In this document: one piece after another, positions 10,391 to 21,340 of the stretch
Layout of the letters: every line of letters starts with the position of its first letter
Numbering within the stretch: position 1 is the stretch's first letter
Origin: Enterovibrio coralii
GTDB taxonomy: Bacteria; Pseudomonadota; Gammaproteobacteria; Enterobacterales; Vibrionaceae
NCBI RefSeq assembly: GCF_001559595.1
Contig: NZ_LNTY01000039.1
Span: 1 to 64,000, forward strand
DNA length: 64,000 bases
Direction of reading: 5' to 3'
The notes under the pieces: generated by a model
The model's database searches: none
Seen by the model: only the letters and a program-made list of their open reading frames with translations
Told to the model about the DNA's origin: nothing
Translations under genes and position numbers: made by a program

Positions 10391-13300
10391 ATGCCAACGC
10401 AACCTCTTCAACCCATGACGTTTCCGCTTCATGGTCTTCGACTTATCGAAGCCTCGGCGGGTACCGGCAAGACATTTACCATCGCGGGTTTGTATTTACG
10501 CCTGTTGCTTGGACATGGCTCTGAAGAAACGGCGCATGCAAGCCCGTTGAGCGTCGAAAAGATTCTGGTGGTGACTTTTACCGAAGCGGCTACACAAGAG
10601 CTTCGTGACCGCATTCGCGCACGTATTCATGATGCGCGGCTCGCGTTTAGCCGAGGAGAAAGTAAAGACCCGGTCATCGCGCCTTTGATTGCGGAGTTCA
10701 GCGATCACAAACACGCTGAGCAATTGTTGCTTCAAGCGGAAAGGCAAATGGATGAGGCGGCCATCTATACCATTCATGCTTCTGCCAGCGCATGCTGACG
10801 CAAAACGCATTTGAATCGGGCAGTCTGTTCACCAATGAATTCATCACCGACGAGTCCTCCCTGCGCGAACGTGCGGTGGCAGACTTTTGGCGTCGTCAGT
10901 TTTATCCATTGCCAAAATCACTCGCGGGCGTGGTGAGAAGCTATTGGTCATCTCCGATTGCACTGCTCAAAGACATCGGCGTCTACCTCTCTGGTCCTTT
11001 GGTCAACATTAATGCACCTGTGATGCCGGCAGACTTGGTGCAACAGCATCAAGAAAACCTCGATAAGATTGACGATCTGAAGACCGCATGGAAAGCGGCG
11101 GCACCTGATTTAGAGGCGATTATTAGCGCATCAGGTGTGGACAAGCGCAGTTACAGCAAGCGGACGTTGCCAAATTGGCTTGCTGAAGTAGGCGAGTGGG
11201 CGAGTCGCCCAACCAACAGCTACGATTTACCGACTAACCTCAGCCGATTCTCTGCCAGCGTATTGAGTGAGAAAACCAAAAAAGGCGAGGTGCCGACACA
11301 CGCGGTATTTGATGAGATAGACAGACTCATCGCCAATCCTCCTGCGATGAAAGAAGCCTTGCTGAGCCATGCCATCAATGAAGTCCGCCAACTGCTGGCG
11401 CAAGAGAAAAAGCGATTTGGCTGGTTGTCATTTGACGATTTGCTGTCACAACTGTCCGAAGCATTGAGAAATGACAGCAGCGGCATTTTGGCGGAGCGCA
11501 TTCGTACCTTGTATCCCATCGCTATGATTGACGAATTTCAGGATACCGACCCGCAGCAGTACCAGATTTTTAGTGATGTTTACGGTGAGTCACCGGAATG
11601 TGGTTTGTTTATGATCGGTGACCCGAAGCAGGCGATCTATGCGTTTCGTGGCGCAGACATTTTTACCTATATCCATGCACGCCGACAGGTAGAGGATCAC
11701 TACAACCTTGGCACGAACTGGCGTTCTACCGCGGAGATGGTATCCGCAGTCAATGGCGTCTTCACGCATGCGAACGCCCCCTTTATCTACGACGATGATA
11801 TTCCATTCCAGTCTGTAGACTCAGCACCGGGTGCAGACGCACGTAGCTGGGAGGTCAGTGGTCAAAAGCAAGCTGCGATGACCTTCTGGCTTCCTGAAGA
11901 GACGGAGCAAAAAAGCAAAGCGGCTTATGAGAACGAGATGGCGGAAGCGACAGCCATCAGTATTCGCGATGTGTTGAATCAATCGGCCAGCGACCAAAGC
12001 TTTTTCTGTAAAGGCGAAAACAAGACCGCAATTCGTGCAGGCGACATTGCTGTGCTGGTCAGAACCGGACATGAAGCCGCAAAAGTAAAACGCGCTTTGG
12101 TCAGAAAAGGTATTGCTTCTGTGTATCTTTCTAACCGCGACAGCGTGTTCTCAAGTTCGTTAGCTGCCGATGTGCAGCGTCTCTTGTCAGCTGTATTAAA
12201 CCCAGATAGTGAGCGAACACTTCGCACCGCGTTAGCAAGTGGATTGTTTGCCCTGACCGCGCAGGAAATCGATACCCTCAACCAAGACGAAAAAGAGTGG
12301 GAACGCGCCGTTATCGAGTTCACCACGTATCAAAGTGTCTGGTTTTCCCGTGGCGTTTTACCCATGCTGCGTCAGGTTATTCAACGCCGTCAGATAGCAG
12401 AAAGACTCTTGTGTGACGAAGAAGGTGAGCGTTCACTTACTGATTTATTGCACCTTGGCGAATTACTGCAGCAAGCCAGTCAAACACTGGAAAGTCACCA
12501 TGCATTGATCCGTTGGTTAGCTGACCATATCGACAGCCCCAACGGCAGCAGCGAAGAGCAACAGGTACGCTTGGAGTCCGAGCGTGATTTGGTGCAGATA
12601 GTCACCATTCACAAATCGAAAGGCTTGGAGTATGACCTTGTGTATCTGCCGTTTGTATGCAGCGTTCGCGAGGCAAATGCACCGTTTTACCATGACGAAA
12701 ACCATGCCCCAACGTTAGAGCTAAACAACCCAGAAATGGCCATTGAAGCGGCAGACAAAGAGCGTTTGGCTGAAGATCTGCGTTTGATTTACGTTGCACT
12801 GACACGCGCAGTGTATGGCTGCTTTATCGGTTTGGCGCCGCTTCAAGACGGTAAAAAAACCAAAGATGGCGTGACAGGCGTGCATAAATCGGCATTGGGT
12901 TACCTCATTCAACGAGGTGAGATAAGAGACGGCGAAGGTTTACGTCAGGACGTGGAGACGCTGGTGGGGCAGAATGCGGGCTTTATGGACATTGCCGTGC
13001 CGCCTGAAACGTCGGATGAAAAGCTGATCGTTTTGGCGCAATCGTCTGATGATCTTGAAGCGAAGCATTTTGACCGCTACATCCAACGAGATTGGCGACT
13101 GACCAGTTACTCAGGGCTGGTGAAACAAGGGCATGGCTCTGCATTGCCGGCGCTGCCAGCTTTTGATGTCGATGCCGCCAATGAAGGCGATGACGATGAA
13201 GTGATCGAAGAGGTGCCGTTTAGCTCTATTTTCCAATTCCCGCGCGGCGCGCGTCCCGGTACTTTTTTGCATACCCTGTTCGAAAACGTCGACTTCACCC

Positions 13301-13958
13301 ACGATATGCAAAGTGACGACGTGGCAGACATGATTCGTCACAACTTGGCGATCGAAAACTATGACGAGCAATGGTTGCCTGTATTGCAAACCATGATGAC
13401 CGACGTCCTCTCGCAATCACTGAATGACGAGGGCATGAAACTCTCAGACATTGATGAACATGCGCGTTTAACCGAGATGGAGTTCGTGATGCCGGTTGAG
13501 CATTTGAACAGCACTAAGGTTAACCGTCTTATCAAAGCACATGACCCATTATCAGCGTGTGCGGGTGACCTAGGCTTTGATACCGCCAAAGGCATGCTGA
13601 AGGCTTTATCGACTTGGTGTTCTGCTGGCAGGGTAAATACTATGTCCTCGACTGGAAATCGAACTACCTTGGCGGCGAATCTGCTGACTACACACCTGAT
13701 GCATTGGCGCAGGCGATGATTGAGCATCGCTACGATTTTCAGTACCAAATCTACTCGTTGGCGTTACACCGCTTTTTACGTCAACGCATTCCTGATTACG
13801 ATTTTGACCAGCACTTTGGCGGGGTGTATTACCTCTTTGTCAGAGGCGTTGAAGCCAATACCCAACACGGCATTTTTTACACTCAACCAAGCTTTGAGCT
13901 GATCTCGGGTCTTGATGCGCAATTTGAACATGGAGATCGCCAAGATGACGATCAGTAA
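10391..13958 (+). CDS. recB: RecBCD subunit RecB (two frameshifts)
   Basis: 3'-5' helicase and nuclease subunit of RecBCD. The Walker A motif EASAGTGKT lies near residue 20; SF1 helicase motifs (IDEFQDTDPQQY, GDPKQAIYAFRGAD, HKSKGLEYDLVY, YVALTRA) follow; and the C-terminal nuclease motif YYVLDWKSNYLG is present. Two breaks interrupt the frame: about 10778 (CATGCTTC, GG probably read as G, restoring IHGFCQRM) and about 13603 (GGG read as GG, restoring KGFIDLVF). Repaired length is about 1189 residues, normal for RecB. recD starts inside its last codons. Confidence 0.95.
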
Positions 13959-15940
13959 TTTGCTGGAGAGCCTCTATCAGCGCAAAGTCATCCGCGCTAT
14001 CGACCGCCAGTTTGGTCAATTCATTGGTGCGCAGCTTGGCAGCCAAGACCACCCGATGGTGGGATGGGCAACCTTGGTGAGCTTTGAGCTGGGTAAAGGC
14101 AATGTGTGTGTGGACTTGGCCTCTCTGGAGGCGGCGACCTTGTTTGATCTCCCCGCGGCTGACGCGCTGCAAATCGCAGCATTGCTGGAGCCAGAACATG
14201 CGCTGAGTTCCATGGCACAGTCATCCGTCGTTGGGACGGGTGGAGAGGCGACACCATTAATTGTGCATGGCTCACGCCTTTATTTGAACCGCTACTGGCA
14301 AGCAGAGCAGCGGGTTGCCGAAGGCATCATGTCTCGCTGCAAACCTATTTTGCTTTCTGATGGCGCAAGGGTGACGTTAGATACGCTGTTTGAGCCTGAT
14401 ACTGCCCTACTGAAAAAGCTGTATAACGGATGGGATCAGCAAGACAAGCCGCAGCGTGTGTTGGACTTCTTTGATGTGGTCGATGAAGAGAGCGTCGACA
14501 TGTCTGCGCTGCTTACCGCGTTGGATGCAGGTCAGTCTTCCAATGACATTCTTCGCCATGTGCCAGAATCTGCGCGACTGAATTGGCAGAAAGTAGCCGC
14601 AGCGGCGGCGTTGAGTTATCGATTCTCTGTGATTTCAGGTGGGCCGGGGACGGGGAAAACGACCACGGTTGCCAAATTGCTTGCTGCACTTGTTATGAGT
14701 AGCGACAAGCCGTCAGGTCCTGAAATCAAGCTGGTGGCACCCACGGGTAAAGCCGCGAACCGTTTGACAGAGTCCATTGGCCGCGCGGTTGCCGCGTTAC
14801 CGGTTAACGACGATGTTCGCACGAAAATTCCGGTACAAGCGTCAACCATTCACCGCTTGTTGGGGGCAATTCCGAATCGCGTAGAGTTCCGCCACAATCA
14901 GAACAATCGCCTCCACCTCGATATTTTGGTGGTGGATGAAGCGTCCATGGTGGATTTGCCTTTGATGGCAAAATTGCTCGCGGCCTTGCCTGATCACGCG
15001 CGTGTGATTTTGCTTGGCGACCGTGACCAATTGGCGTCGGTAGAAGCGGGTGCCGTGCTGGGTGACATTTGTTTGGGCGTCGATAAGGGTTATAGCCAAG
15101 AACGTGCTGCGCACCTGTCGCAACTAACAGGCTTTAATCTGTCTGGCGGTGACAATGTGCCTGCGGTCGCCGACGGTGTGTGTTTGCTGAGAAAGAGTTA
15201 CCGATTCCACGCGCAATCGGGTGTAGGGCAGCTTGCCTATGCCATCAATGCGGGTGATACCAAGCTTCTGGAAAATGTTTTGCGTTGTGGCTATGCCGAC
15301 ATCGAGCTTCATGACTTGAATGGCGATGTTTACGAGCGAGCTATCGTGCAAGCGGTGGAAGGCTATCGCGCGTACCTTGAAGCACTGAAAGCAGGCGATG
15401 ACTATCGCGCTGTCTTGTCGCATTTTGCCAACGTCCGTGTGTTGTGTGCGTTGTCGGATGGACCATTCGGTGTGAAAGGCTAAACACGGCCATAGAAAAC
15501 GCACTCACCGACAAACACCTTATCGCGCCGGGTGAGGAGACCTTTTACCCTGGACGCCCAGTGATGGTGACGCAAAACGACCACGGCTTGGGCTTGTATA
15601 ACGGTGATATCGGCATTGTGGTGAGACAAGATGAAGGGCTACGTGTGGTGTTTGAACTTTCTGACGGCACCATCAAAGCGTTTCTGCCGAGCCGTTTGCC
15701 AGAACACCAAACCGCATATGCGATGACAGTGCACAAGTCTCAAGCTCTGAATTTAGTCACACCATCTTGGTGCTGTCGCCAACCCATTCCCCAGTGATGA
15801 CGCGAGAGTTGGTGTATACCGGGGTAACTCGCGCCAAAGACAGATTGGATGTATTTGCTACCCGCTCCAGTCTGGAGCGGGCAGTGAGACGAAAAACCTT
15901 GCGCTTTAGCGGGCTAGCTGACGCTTTAGGTGTCCGTTAA
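13945..15940 (+). CDS. recD: RecBCD subunit RecD (two frameshifts)
   Basis: 5'-3' helicase subunit of RecBCD. The Walker A motif [19 protein letters not shown], and the C-terminal motifs [23 protein letters not shown] and AMTVHKSQG are recognisable. The ATG at 13945 overlaps the recB stop by 14 bp. The frame breaks at about 15480 (GGCC read as GGC) and about 15744 (GG read as G, inside the conserved KSQG motif). The restored C-terminus contains [15 protein letters not shown] and ends at a TAA at 15938-15940, overlapping the end of convergent argA. Restored length is about 665 residues. Confidence 0.93.
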
Positions 15941-17264
15941 GGGCAAGCGTGAGGACTTTAGAGCGGCGTTGCAGGTTGTAGAGCTCTTGCTTGGCATCCG
16001 GCAACGCCGAAATATCCGCCTCAATAAAGCCGTGCTCACGGAACCAGTGAATGCTTCGCGTTGTGAGTACAAAGATGTTTTTTAATCCTTCTTGCAGCGC
16101 CTGCTGTTGAATGTATTGCAGCAGGCGCGTGCCTCTCTCACTGTCTCTGTAATCAGGATGCACAGCCACACAGGCCATCTCACCACTTTGTGATTCGTGA
16201 TAAGGGTAGAGTGCAGCACAACCGATAATGCGATCGTCCCTGTCAATGACAGTAAAGCGGGGGATTTCCTGTTCTAGCTGCTCGCGAGAGCGTCGTACCA
16301 GAATGCCCTGTTCTTCAAGGGGGCGAATCAGCTCCAAAATGCCGCCGATATCATCAATGGTTGCTTTACGCACACGCTCGGCACTTTCGGTCACGATCTG
16401 TGTACCGATACCTTCCACCGAGAACAACTCTTGAATCAACGACCCATCCACTTTGTAGCTAAGAAGGTGACTTCTTGGCACGCCAGAGCGACACGCTGCT
16501 ACCGCGCCGCGTAGGAAGCGCACGGTACCAGAGTTGGTATCTCCCGCGTTCTCTCGTTGTGTGAGTATATCTTCAGCTTGATGCGGGAATAGCTCGGACA
16601 TCACATTGCCTTTCGGGCCGATAACGCCTTGCAAGGAACAAAAGCCGATCAGCTTGTCGGCATTGAGCTTGATAGCAAGCTGGGTGGCCACTTCTTCAGA
16701 TGTCAGATTGAAACACTCTCCCGTGACTGAGCTTGCCACTGGGCCGAGTAAGACGATCGCCTGTTGATCGAGCTGGCGGTGGATGCCGTCGATATCGATC
16801 CTACGGATCCTGCCGCTGTGGCAGTAGTCTATGCCTTCATCCACACCAAGTGGCTGAGCGATAACGAAATTACCGCTGACGACGTTGATCTGAGCGCCCG
16901 CCATAGGGGTGTTATTCAAGCTCATCGAAAGGCGGGCGGTAATGTCGAGTTGAAGTTGCCCCGCGGCTTGCTTGACCACTTCCAATGCCGAAGCATCAGT
17001 AACCCGAATGCCTTTGTGGTAAGGGGTTTCAAGTCCGTGCTTTTCGAGGTTTTGGCTGATCTGTGGGCGCGCCCCATAGACGACAACCAAGCGAAGACCT
17101 AGACTGTTCAACAAGGCTATATCATTGACAATATTGCCAAAGTTACTGTCCGCGATCGCCTCACCACCCAACATGATCACAATGGTTTTGTTGTGGTGGG
17201 CATTCACATAGGGGGCTGATTGCCTAAATCCTTTTACCAGTGCTGTACTACGAAGTTTCAACAC
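15906..17264 (-). CDS. argA: N-acetylglutamate synthase
   Basis: First step of arginine biosynthesis: acetyl-CoA plus glutamate gives N-acetylglutamate. It has the two-domain ArgA layout of 452 residues: an N-terminal amino-acid-kinase-like domain (about 1-290, with [11 protein letters not shown]) that usually carries the arginine feedback site, and a C-terminal GNAT acetyltransferase domain with [13 protein letters not shown], the acetyl-CoA loop. Start is GTG with an upstream GGAG. It converges on recD with a 35-bp tail overlap, the same neighbourhood as in E. coli. Intact. Confidence 0.95.
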   Translation of the reverse strand: MLKLRSTALVKGFRQSAPYVNAHHNKTIVIMLGGEAIADSNFGNIVNDIALLNSLGLRLVVVYGARPQISQNLEKHGLETPYHKGIRVTDASALEVVKQAAGQLQLDITARLSMSLNNTPMAGAQINVVSGNFVIAQPLGVDEGIDYCHSGRIRRIDIDGIHRQLDQQAIVLLGPVASSVTGECFNLTSEEVATQLAIKLNADKLIGFCSLQGVIGPKGNVMSELFPHQAEDILTQRENAGDTNSGTVRFLRGAVAACRSGVPRSHLLSYKVDGSLIQELFSVEGIGTQIVTESAERVRKATIDDIGGILELIRPLEEQGILVRRSREQLEQEIPRFTVIDRDDRIIGCAALYPYHESQSGEMACVAVHPDYRDSERGTRLLQYIQQQALQEGLKNIFVLTTRSIHWFREHGFIEADISALPDAKQELYNLQRRSKVLTLALNGHLKRQLAR

Positions 17265-17361
17265 CTTGCTCCATAAGAATGATTGTTTATGCTTAAATAT
17301 TGACTAATTATTCTTGAGTTTGCAAGGGGTGTGAGCTTAGTTCAGAGTGTGAATGTCCGAC

Positions 17362-17390
17362 TTTAACGGCAGTGATAGCGTTTCTATAAT
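17362..17390 (+). promoter_or_regulatory. Putative sigma-70 promoter for the DUF2850 gene
   Basis: A perfect TATAAT at 17385-17390 lies 17 bp after a weak -35 (TTTAAC, 17362-17367). The predicted transcript start is near 17397, about 40 nt upstream of the GTG start at 17436. Confidence 0.5.
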
Positions 17391-17435
17391 AAGATTGTTT
17401 GGTAAATCGCTTTTTTATACTGGTGAGTCGCTTAC

Positions 17436-17783
17436 GTGAGCATTGTAGGGCAATCAATTGCACTGTTTGTCGCTTTGGTTTCTGGAACAATCGGGTTCCT
17501 TGTGGCCAACGACGTCCCCATTTTTTCTAAGGTGGACCAGTCAACCATTTATGGCGAATGGATTGAGCAGGGTGTTGCGCCGTATGCGGCAGATAAGTTT
17601 GAGGTGCGCAAAGACGGCATCTACATGAAAGGTGCAAGAGCAACGAGCCACTACGAGTTCACCGGTACCAAGCTTATCTATACCGTGGGAAACAAAACCT
17701 ACCTCTACGTTGTTGAAGGCGCAGACACACTTCAACGCGAAAAACCTTACCACTACAGCACGCCATTTGAGAAACGACGCTAG
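17436..17783 (+). CDS. DUF2850 membrane-anchored protein
   Basis: Protein of unknown function (115 residues) matching the Vibrionaceae DUF2850 pattern. One N-terminal transmembrane segment (about residues 5-27) is followed by a small soluble domain with IYGEWIEQGVAPYAADKF and YEFTGTKLIYTVG, probably exposed to the periplasm. GTG start downstream of a good TATAAT. It lies between argA and mltA. Its 3' end overlaps by 4 bp the small minus-strand gene that follows. Confidence 0.75.
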   Translation: MSIVGQSIALFVALVSGTIGFLVANDVPIFSKVDQSTIYGEWIEQGVAPYAADKFEVRKDGIYMKGARATSHYEFTGTKLIYTVGNKTYLYVVEGADTLQREKPYHYSTPFEKRR

Positions 17784-18007
17784 TCCGTTAATAACTCGCA
17801 GGAAGAATACGCAGTAATTCGGTAATAGGCACATGCCGAGGGCAACGCGACGCATTCTGTCTGCACATCATCGTTTCCACCCAGGCAGCGACGAATGCTG
17901 TTGTTGATCATTTCATCCGTACTTCCGTCACTGGCGAGGGTTCTTATCCATTGGTACTCAATCGCTTCGGGGTCTAATAGTGTTTTTCTGCCAACTTTAA
18001 AATCCAT
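17780..18007 (-). CDS. Small hypothetical protein, cysteine-containing
   Basis: A 75-residue open frame with an AAGGA ribosome binding site about 9 nt upstream of its ATG. It contains four cysteines, all in the C-terminal half, and no transmembrane segment. I recognise no family. It converges on the DUF2850 gene with a 4-bp overlap. A frameshift cannot be excluded, given their frequency in this sequence. Confidence 0.5.
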   Translation of the reverse strand: MDFKVGRKTLLDPEAIEYQWIRTLASDGSTDEMINNSIRRCLGGNDDVQTECVALPSACAYYRITAYSSCELLTD

Positions 18008-18232
18008 CTCATTAATCCTTACAGAGATTGTTTAACTTTTAAGACACTTTCTTTTCACTGAATTTAAACGAATTAGTGTGACAGAAATGTGACAAAATAT
18101 TACATGTAGTGATTCATATGCTCTTGATCGCATTATAACTGCCAGTATTTATGCGGGTTTTTGCCGTTTTCGTTGCAGAGTGAGCGTGCTTCTGTCACCC
18201 TCGTGAGCATGTACGAATACTCTGGAATTCCC

Positions 18233-19356
18233 GTGAAACGCACACTTGTTGTTGTCGGTCTTTCTCTGCTTATGACCGCTTGTGCTCGTCCTACTGATCG
18301 TGGACAGCAATATATTGATGGTAGTTTTGATGACGTTCTCAACCCGGTTGAGCAGATCGCGTCAGACAAAACCAAAGACTACTCACTGTTCTCAGCACAG
18401 TTGGACGAAGTGGAAACGCGCTCACCGTCTTTGACTGCTTCTCACCAGTCTTTGTATGACAGTGTGGAACGTTGGTTGTCAGAAAGTGGCGAACCAACGG
18501 CATTGACCGATTACGGCATCAACCTTGAACAAATGGGTGGGGGGATGGTTACGGTAACGTCCTTTTCACTGGCTACTTCTCACCTGTGATTGAGATGCGC
18601 CACACGCCAGATGCGCAATACCGTTACCCTGTGTATGCGATGCCTAAGTGTGACGAGAAATGCCCGACGCGTGAAGAAATCTATAATGGCGCGTTAGATG
18701 GCCTTGGTCTGGAGCTGGGGTACAGCGCGTCCCTGATTGATAACTTCATCATGGAAGTGCAGGGCAGCGGCTTTATCCATTTTGGTGACAATGACGAGCT
18801 TGAGTATTTCGCTTACGGCGGCAAAAACGGTCATCCGTATGTCAGCATCGGTAAAGTGCTGATTGAGCGTGGCGAAGTACCGCGCGAGAAAATGTCGTTG
18901 AAAGCCATCAAAGATTGGGTGGCAGCACACGATGAGCAAACGGTGATTGAGTTGCTTAACCAAAATCCATCGTATGTGTTCTTTTTGCCAAAATCGGCGC
19001 ATCCGGTAACCGGTACGGCGGGCATTCCTTTGCATGCTGGTGCATCAGTGGCGGCTGACCGTGAATACTTGCCGATGGGCAGCGTGTTGCTGGCGGAAGT
19101 GCCTCAGCTAGATGCAGAGGGCAACTGGAACGGTCAACATGTCCTGAAACTTCTGATGGCGTTGGATACTGGCGGAGCGGTGAAAAAGAACCACCTTGAC
19201 CTTTACCACGGCATGGGAGAAGAAGCGGGTATCAAGGCGGGTCACCACAAGCATTTTGGTCGCGTGTGGAAACTGACCAAACCTAATCCAGTGACGGAGC
19301 CTGTAGAGGTCGCGCAACCAAAGGCTGACGTGTCGAGCGAGACAGCATCCAAATAG
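18233..19356 (+). CDS. mltA: Membrane-bound lytic transglycosylase A (frameshifted)
   Basis: Outer-membrane lipoprotein that cleaves peptidoglycan to 1,6-anhydromuramyl products. The GTG start is followed by a lipoprotein signal (hydrophobic run then LMTAC lipobox). The MltA core starts at GDGYGNVLFTGYFSP and includes MEVQGSGFI and the 3D domain with the catalytic-Asp region ALDTGGAV. The frame breaks at a G-run (18539-18544), where one G appears missing. The restored protein is about 374 residues, matching family length. Followed by a strong terminator. Confidence 0.92.
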
Positions 19357-19360
19357 AAAA

Positions 19361-19387
19361 AGGCGGGACTGAGTCCCGCCTTTTTTG
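19361..19387 (+). terminator. Terminator after mltA
   Basis: An 8-bp GC-rich stem (GGCGGGAC / GTCCCGCC) with a TGA loop, followed by TTTTTT. The A-run on the other side could also stop the convergent TAXI transcript. Confidence 0.88.
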
Positions 19388-19406
19388 TTTCTGCTAGTGG
19401 CTGTGA

Positions 19407-20375
19407 TTATTGAATCAGGCCAACTTCGCGGTAGTACTTCTCAGCACCTGGGTGAAGCGGTGCAGACAGACCGTCAGCCACCATTTCTTCTTTCTTCAGG
19501 TTTGCAAATGCAGGGTGCAGACGACGGAAGTCATCAAAGTTTTCAAACACTGCTTTAGTGATGTTGTAGATAACGTCATCTGGCACTTCAGTTGATGATA
19601 CGAATGTCGCACCTACACCGAAGGTAGTGGTGTCGTCAGCGTTACCGCGGTACATGCCACCTGGGATGGTCGCTGTACGGTAGTAGTCGTTTGCATCAAC
19701 CAGCTTCTTCGCAGCTTCGTTGTTAACTTCAACGATCACGCTATCACACGCGGTAGTCGCTTCTTGGATTGCGCCACTTGGGTGACCAACCGTGTAAACC
19801 ATTGCGTCGATCTTGTTATCACACAGTGCTTTAGACTGTTCAGCTGCTTTCAGCTCAGAAACTTGTTTAAAGTCGTCCATGGTCCAGCCCATTTCATCCA
19901 TCAGCACTTCAATAGTACCGCGCTGACCAGAGCCTGGGTTACCCACGTTGACGCGCTTACCTTTCAGATCGTCAAACGTTTTGATGCCTGCATCTGAACG
20001 TGCAACAACCGTGAACGGTTCTGGGTGAACAGAGAATACTGCACGCAGATCTTTGTATGCACCTTGGTCTTTAAACTTGCTGGTACCGTTGTAAGCATGG
20101 TACTGCCAGTCAGACTGAGCGATACCCATGTCCAGCTCGCCAGCGCGAATGGTGTTGATGTTGTAGATAGAACCGCCTGTAGATTCTACTGAGCAACGGA
20201 TGCCGTGGTCTTTTTTCGACTTGTTAACCAGACGGCAGATTGCACCACCAGTAGGGTAGTACACACCAGTGACCCCGCCAGTACCTATGGTTACAAACTG
20301 ATTAGCCTGAGCAGGTACGGCAGTTAAAGCAGCTGCAAAGCTCATTGCGGCCAGAGTTGGTTTTAACGCTTTCAT
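19407..20375 (-). CDS. TAXI-family TRAP solute-binding protein
   Basis: Periplasmic substrate-binding protein (322 residues) of the TAXI type used by TRAP transporters. It has a cleavable signal peptide (about residues 1-24, ending AQA) and the family signature [19 protein letters not shown]. It also shows the [21 protein letters not shown] and [16 protein letters not shown] segments. No TRAP membrane subunit lies in this window, so it is an orphan here. It sits 122 bp downstream of the BKACE gene in the same orientation, suggesting it delivers a carboxylate used by that pathway; the ligand is unknown. Confidence 0.9.
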   Translation of the reverse strand: MKALKPTLAAMSFAAALTAVPAQANQFVTIGTGGVTGVYYPTGGAICRLVNKSKKDHGIRCSVESTGGSIYNINTIRAGELDMGIAQSDWQYHAYNGTSKFKDQGAYKDLRAVFSVHPEPFTVVARSDAGIKTFDDLKGKRVNVGNPGSGQRGTIEVLMDEMGWTMDDFKQVSELKAAEQSKALCDNKIDAMVYTVGHPSGAIQEATTACDSVIVEVNNEAAKKLVDANDYYRTATIPGGMYRGNADDTTTFGVGATFVSSTEVPDDVIYNITKAVFENFDDFRRLHPAFANLKKEEMVADGLSAPLHPGAEKYYREVGLIQ

Positions 20376-20443
20376 GCTTTATGTCCTTGTCGATGATGTG
20401 ATTGCTAACGGGGTGATAATCCACCGTTAAAAAAATGTGAGTC

Positions 20444-20460
20444 AATTTCGCCCCGAAATT
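20444..20460 (-). other. Hairpin in the BKACE-TAXI intergenic region
   Basis: A perfect 7-bp inverted repeat (AATTTCG / CGAAATT, 3-nt loop) within the 122-bp gap. On the minus strand the nearest T-run is 8 nt after the stem, so it may be a weak terminator, a processing site or an operator. Confidence 0.4.
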
Positions 20461-20497
20461 ATGTGATAGGAACAATTTCGATAGCAAGAGAGATACC

Positions 20498-21331
20498 TCA
20501 CGATTCAAAGCTGCGAGAGATATTTTTTCTTAAATCTTCCGCAGTATTGATATTTAAACCCATTTTTTGAGACAAGATCGCGAGTTGTTGGACGAGTTCT
20601 GCATTGTTTATCGCACGCTTGCCCATTAAATTTACTAGGTTATTTTCAAATCCTACTCGCACATCGCCGCCTAATGACATGGCTGCGGCAAGGCACTGAT
20701 GTTCATTCTCGCCAAAGGCACATGTCGCCCATGAAATTCCCTCACTGCTTATACGTTTAATGTCAAAATCGAGCAGATCGGTAGGGGATGACAACATGTC
20801 CTTTTTGTACTTGCCTAGTACCAATAGTAGGTGATGACCTCTATTCGGCAACATTTCGTCATTAAGCATCTGAAAGTAAAGCGACAAATCTGCCGCGTCG
20901 TACAATATGTATTGGATGTAGATGTTGCGCTCTGCAAGCTCGTAGAAGAAACGACTGGCGTCGCGTTCAAAACTGGCATTGGGGCGAAGCTCTCTTAATG
21001 CCAAAGAGACGGCTTCTGGCTCGGTGCCTCTGACCAGTGCCATTTGCTCTTGGGGTTTGAATAAGCCGATAGCTTCAGTAGTAAGCTGGATGACAAGCTC
21101 TTGGTCGTGTCGCTTGCGCATTTCAGTGAGCCACTCATGGTTCAAAGCAACATCGAGCGAGTGTTTACCTCCATGGTCTCGCACATGCATATGCGCCATT
21201 GCCGCGCCTGCGTCAGCACATACTGTTAGGCAATGGCTCATTTCATCGACCGTAAGGGGAAGTTCTGTGTGTTCGTTCTTGCCTCGTCGCGCCCCGTTTG
21301 GCGCGACAATAATGGTTCTTCCTTTTTCCAC
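20498..21331 (-). CDS. BKACE (beta-keto acid cleavage) enzyme, DUF849
   Basis: Member of the BKACE / 3-keto-5-aminohexanoate cleavage family. These enzymes condense a beta-keto acid with acetyl-CoA to give acetoacetate and a new acyl-CoA. The 277-residue protein shows IVAPNGARRGK at the start and the zinc-binding HMHVRD motif, followed by KHSLD. GTG start with AAGGA, 9 nt after the aminotransferase stop, so the two genes are translated from one mRNA. The pairing with an aminotransferase suggests the keto acid arises from an amino compound. The exact substrate cannot be read from the sequence. Confidence 0.88.
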   Translation of the reverse strand: MEKGRTIIVAPNGARRGKNEHTELPLTVDEMSHCLTVCADAGAAMAHMHVRDHGGKHSLDVALNHEWLTEMRKRHDQELVIQLTTEAIGLFKPQEQMALVRGTEPEAVSLALRELRPNASFERDASRFFYELAERNIYIQYILYDAADLSLYFQMLNDEMLPNRGHHLLLVLGKYKKDMLSSPTDLLDFDIKRISSEGISWATCAFGENEHQCLAAAMSLGGDVRVGFENNLVNLMGKRAINNAELVQQLAILSQKMGLNINTAEDLRKNISRSFES

Positions 21332-21340
21332 ACCAAGTCC

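Noticed and set aside
10391..15940. recB and recD as true pseudogenes
   Set aside because: All four breaks are one-base losses in short runs with intact motifs on both sides, the same error seen in essential genes elsewhere in the window.
17281..17330. ArgR operator upstream of argA
   Set aside because: Only weak resemblance to the ARG-box consensus in an AT-rich stretch; not enough to call.
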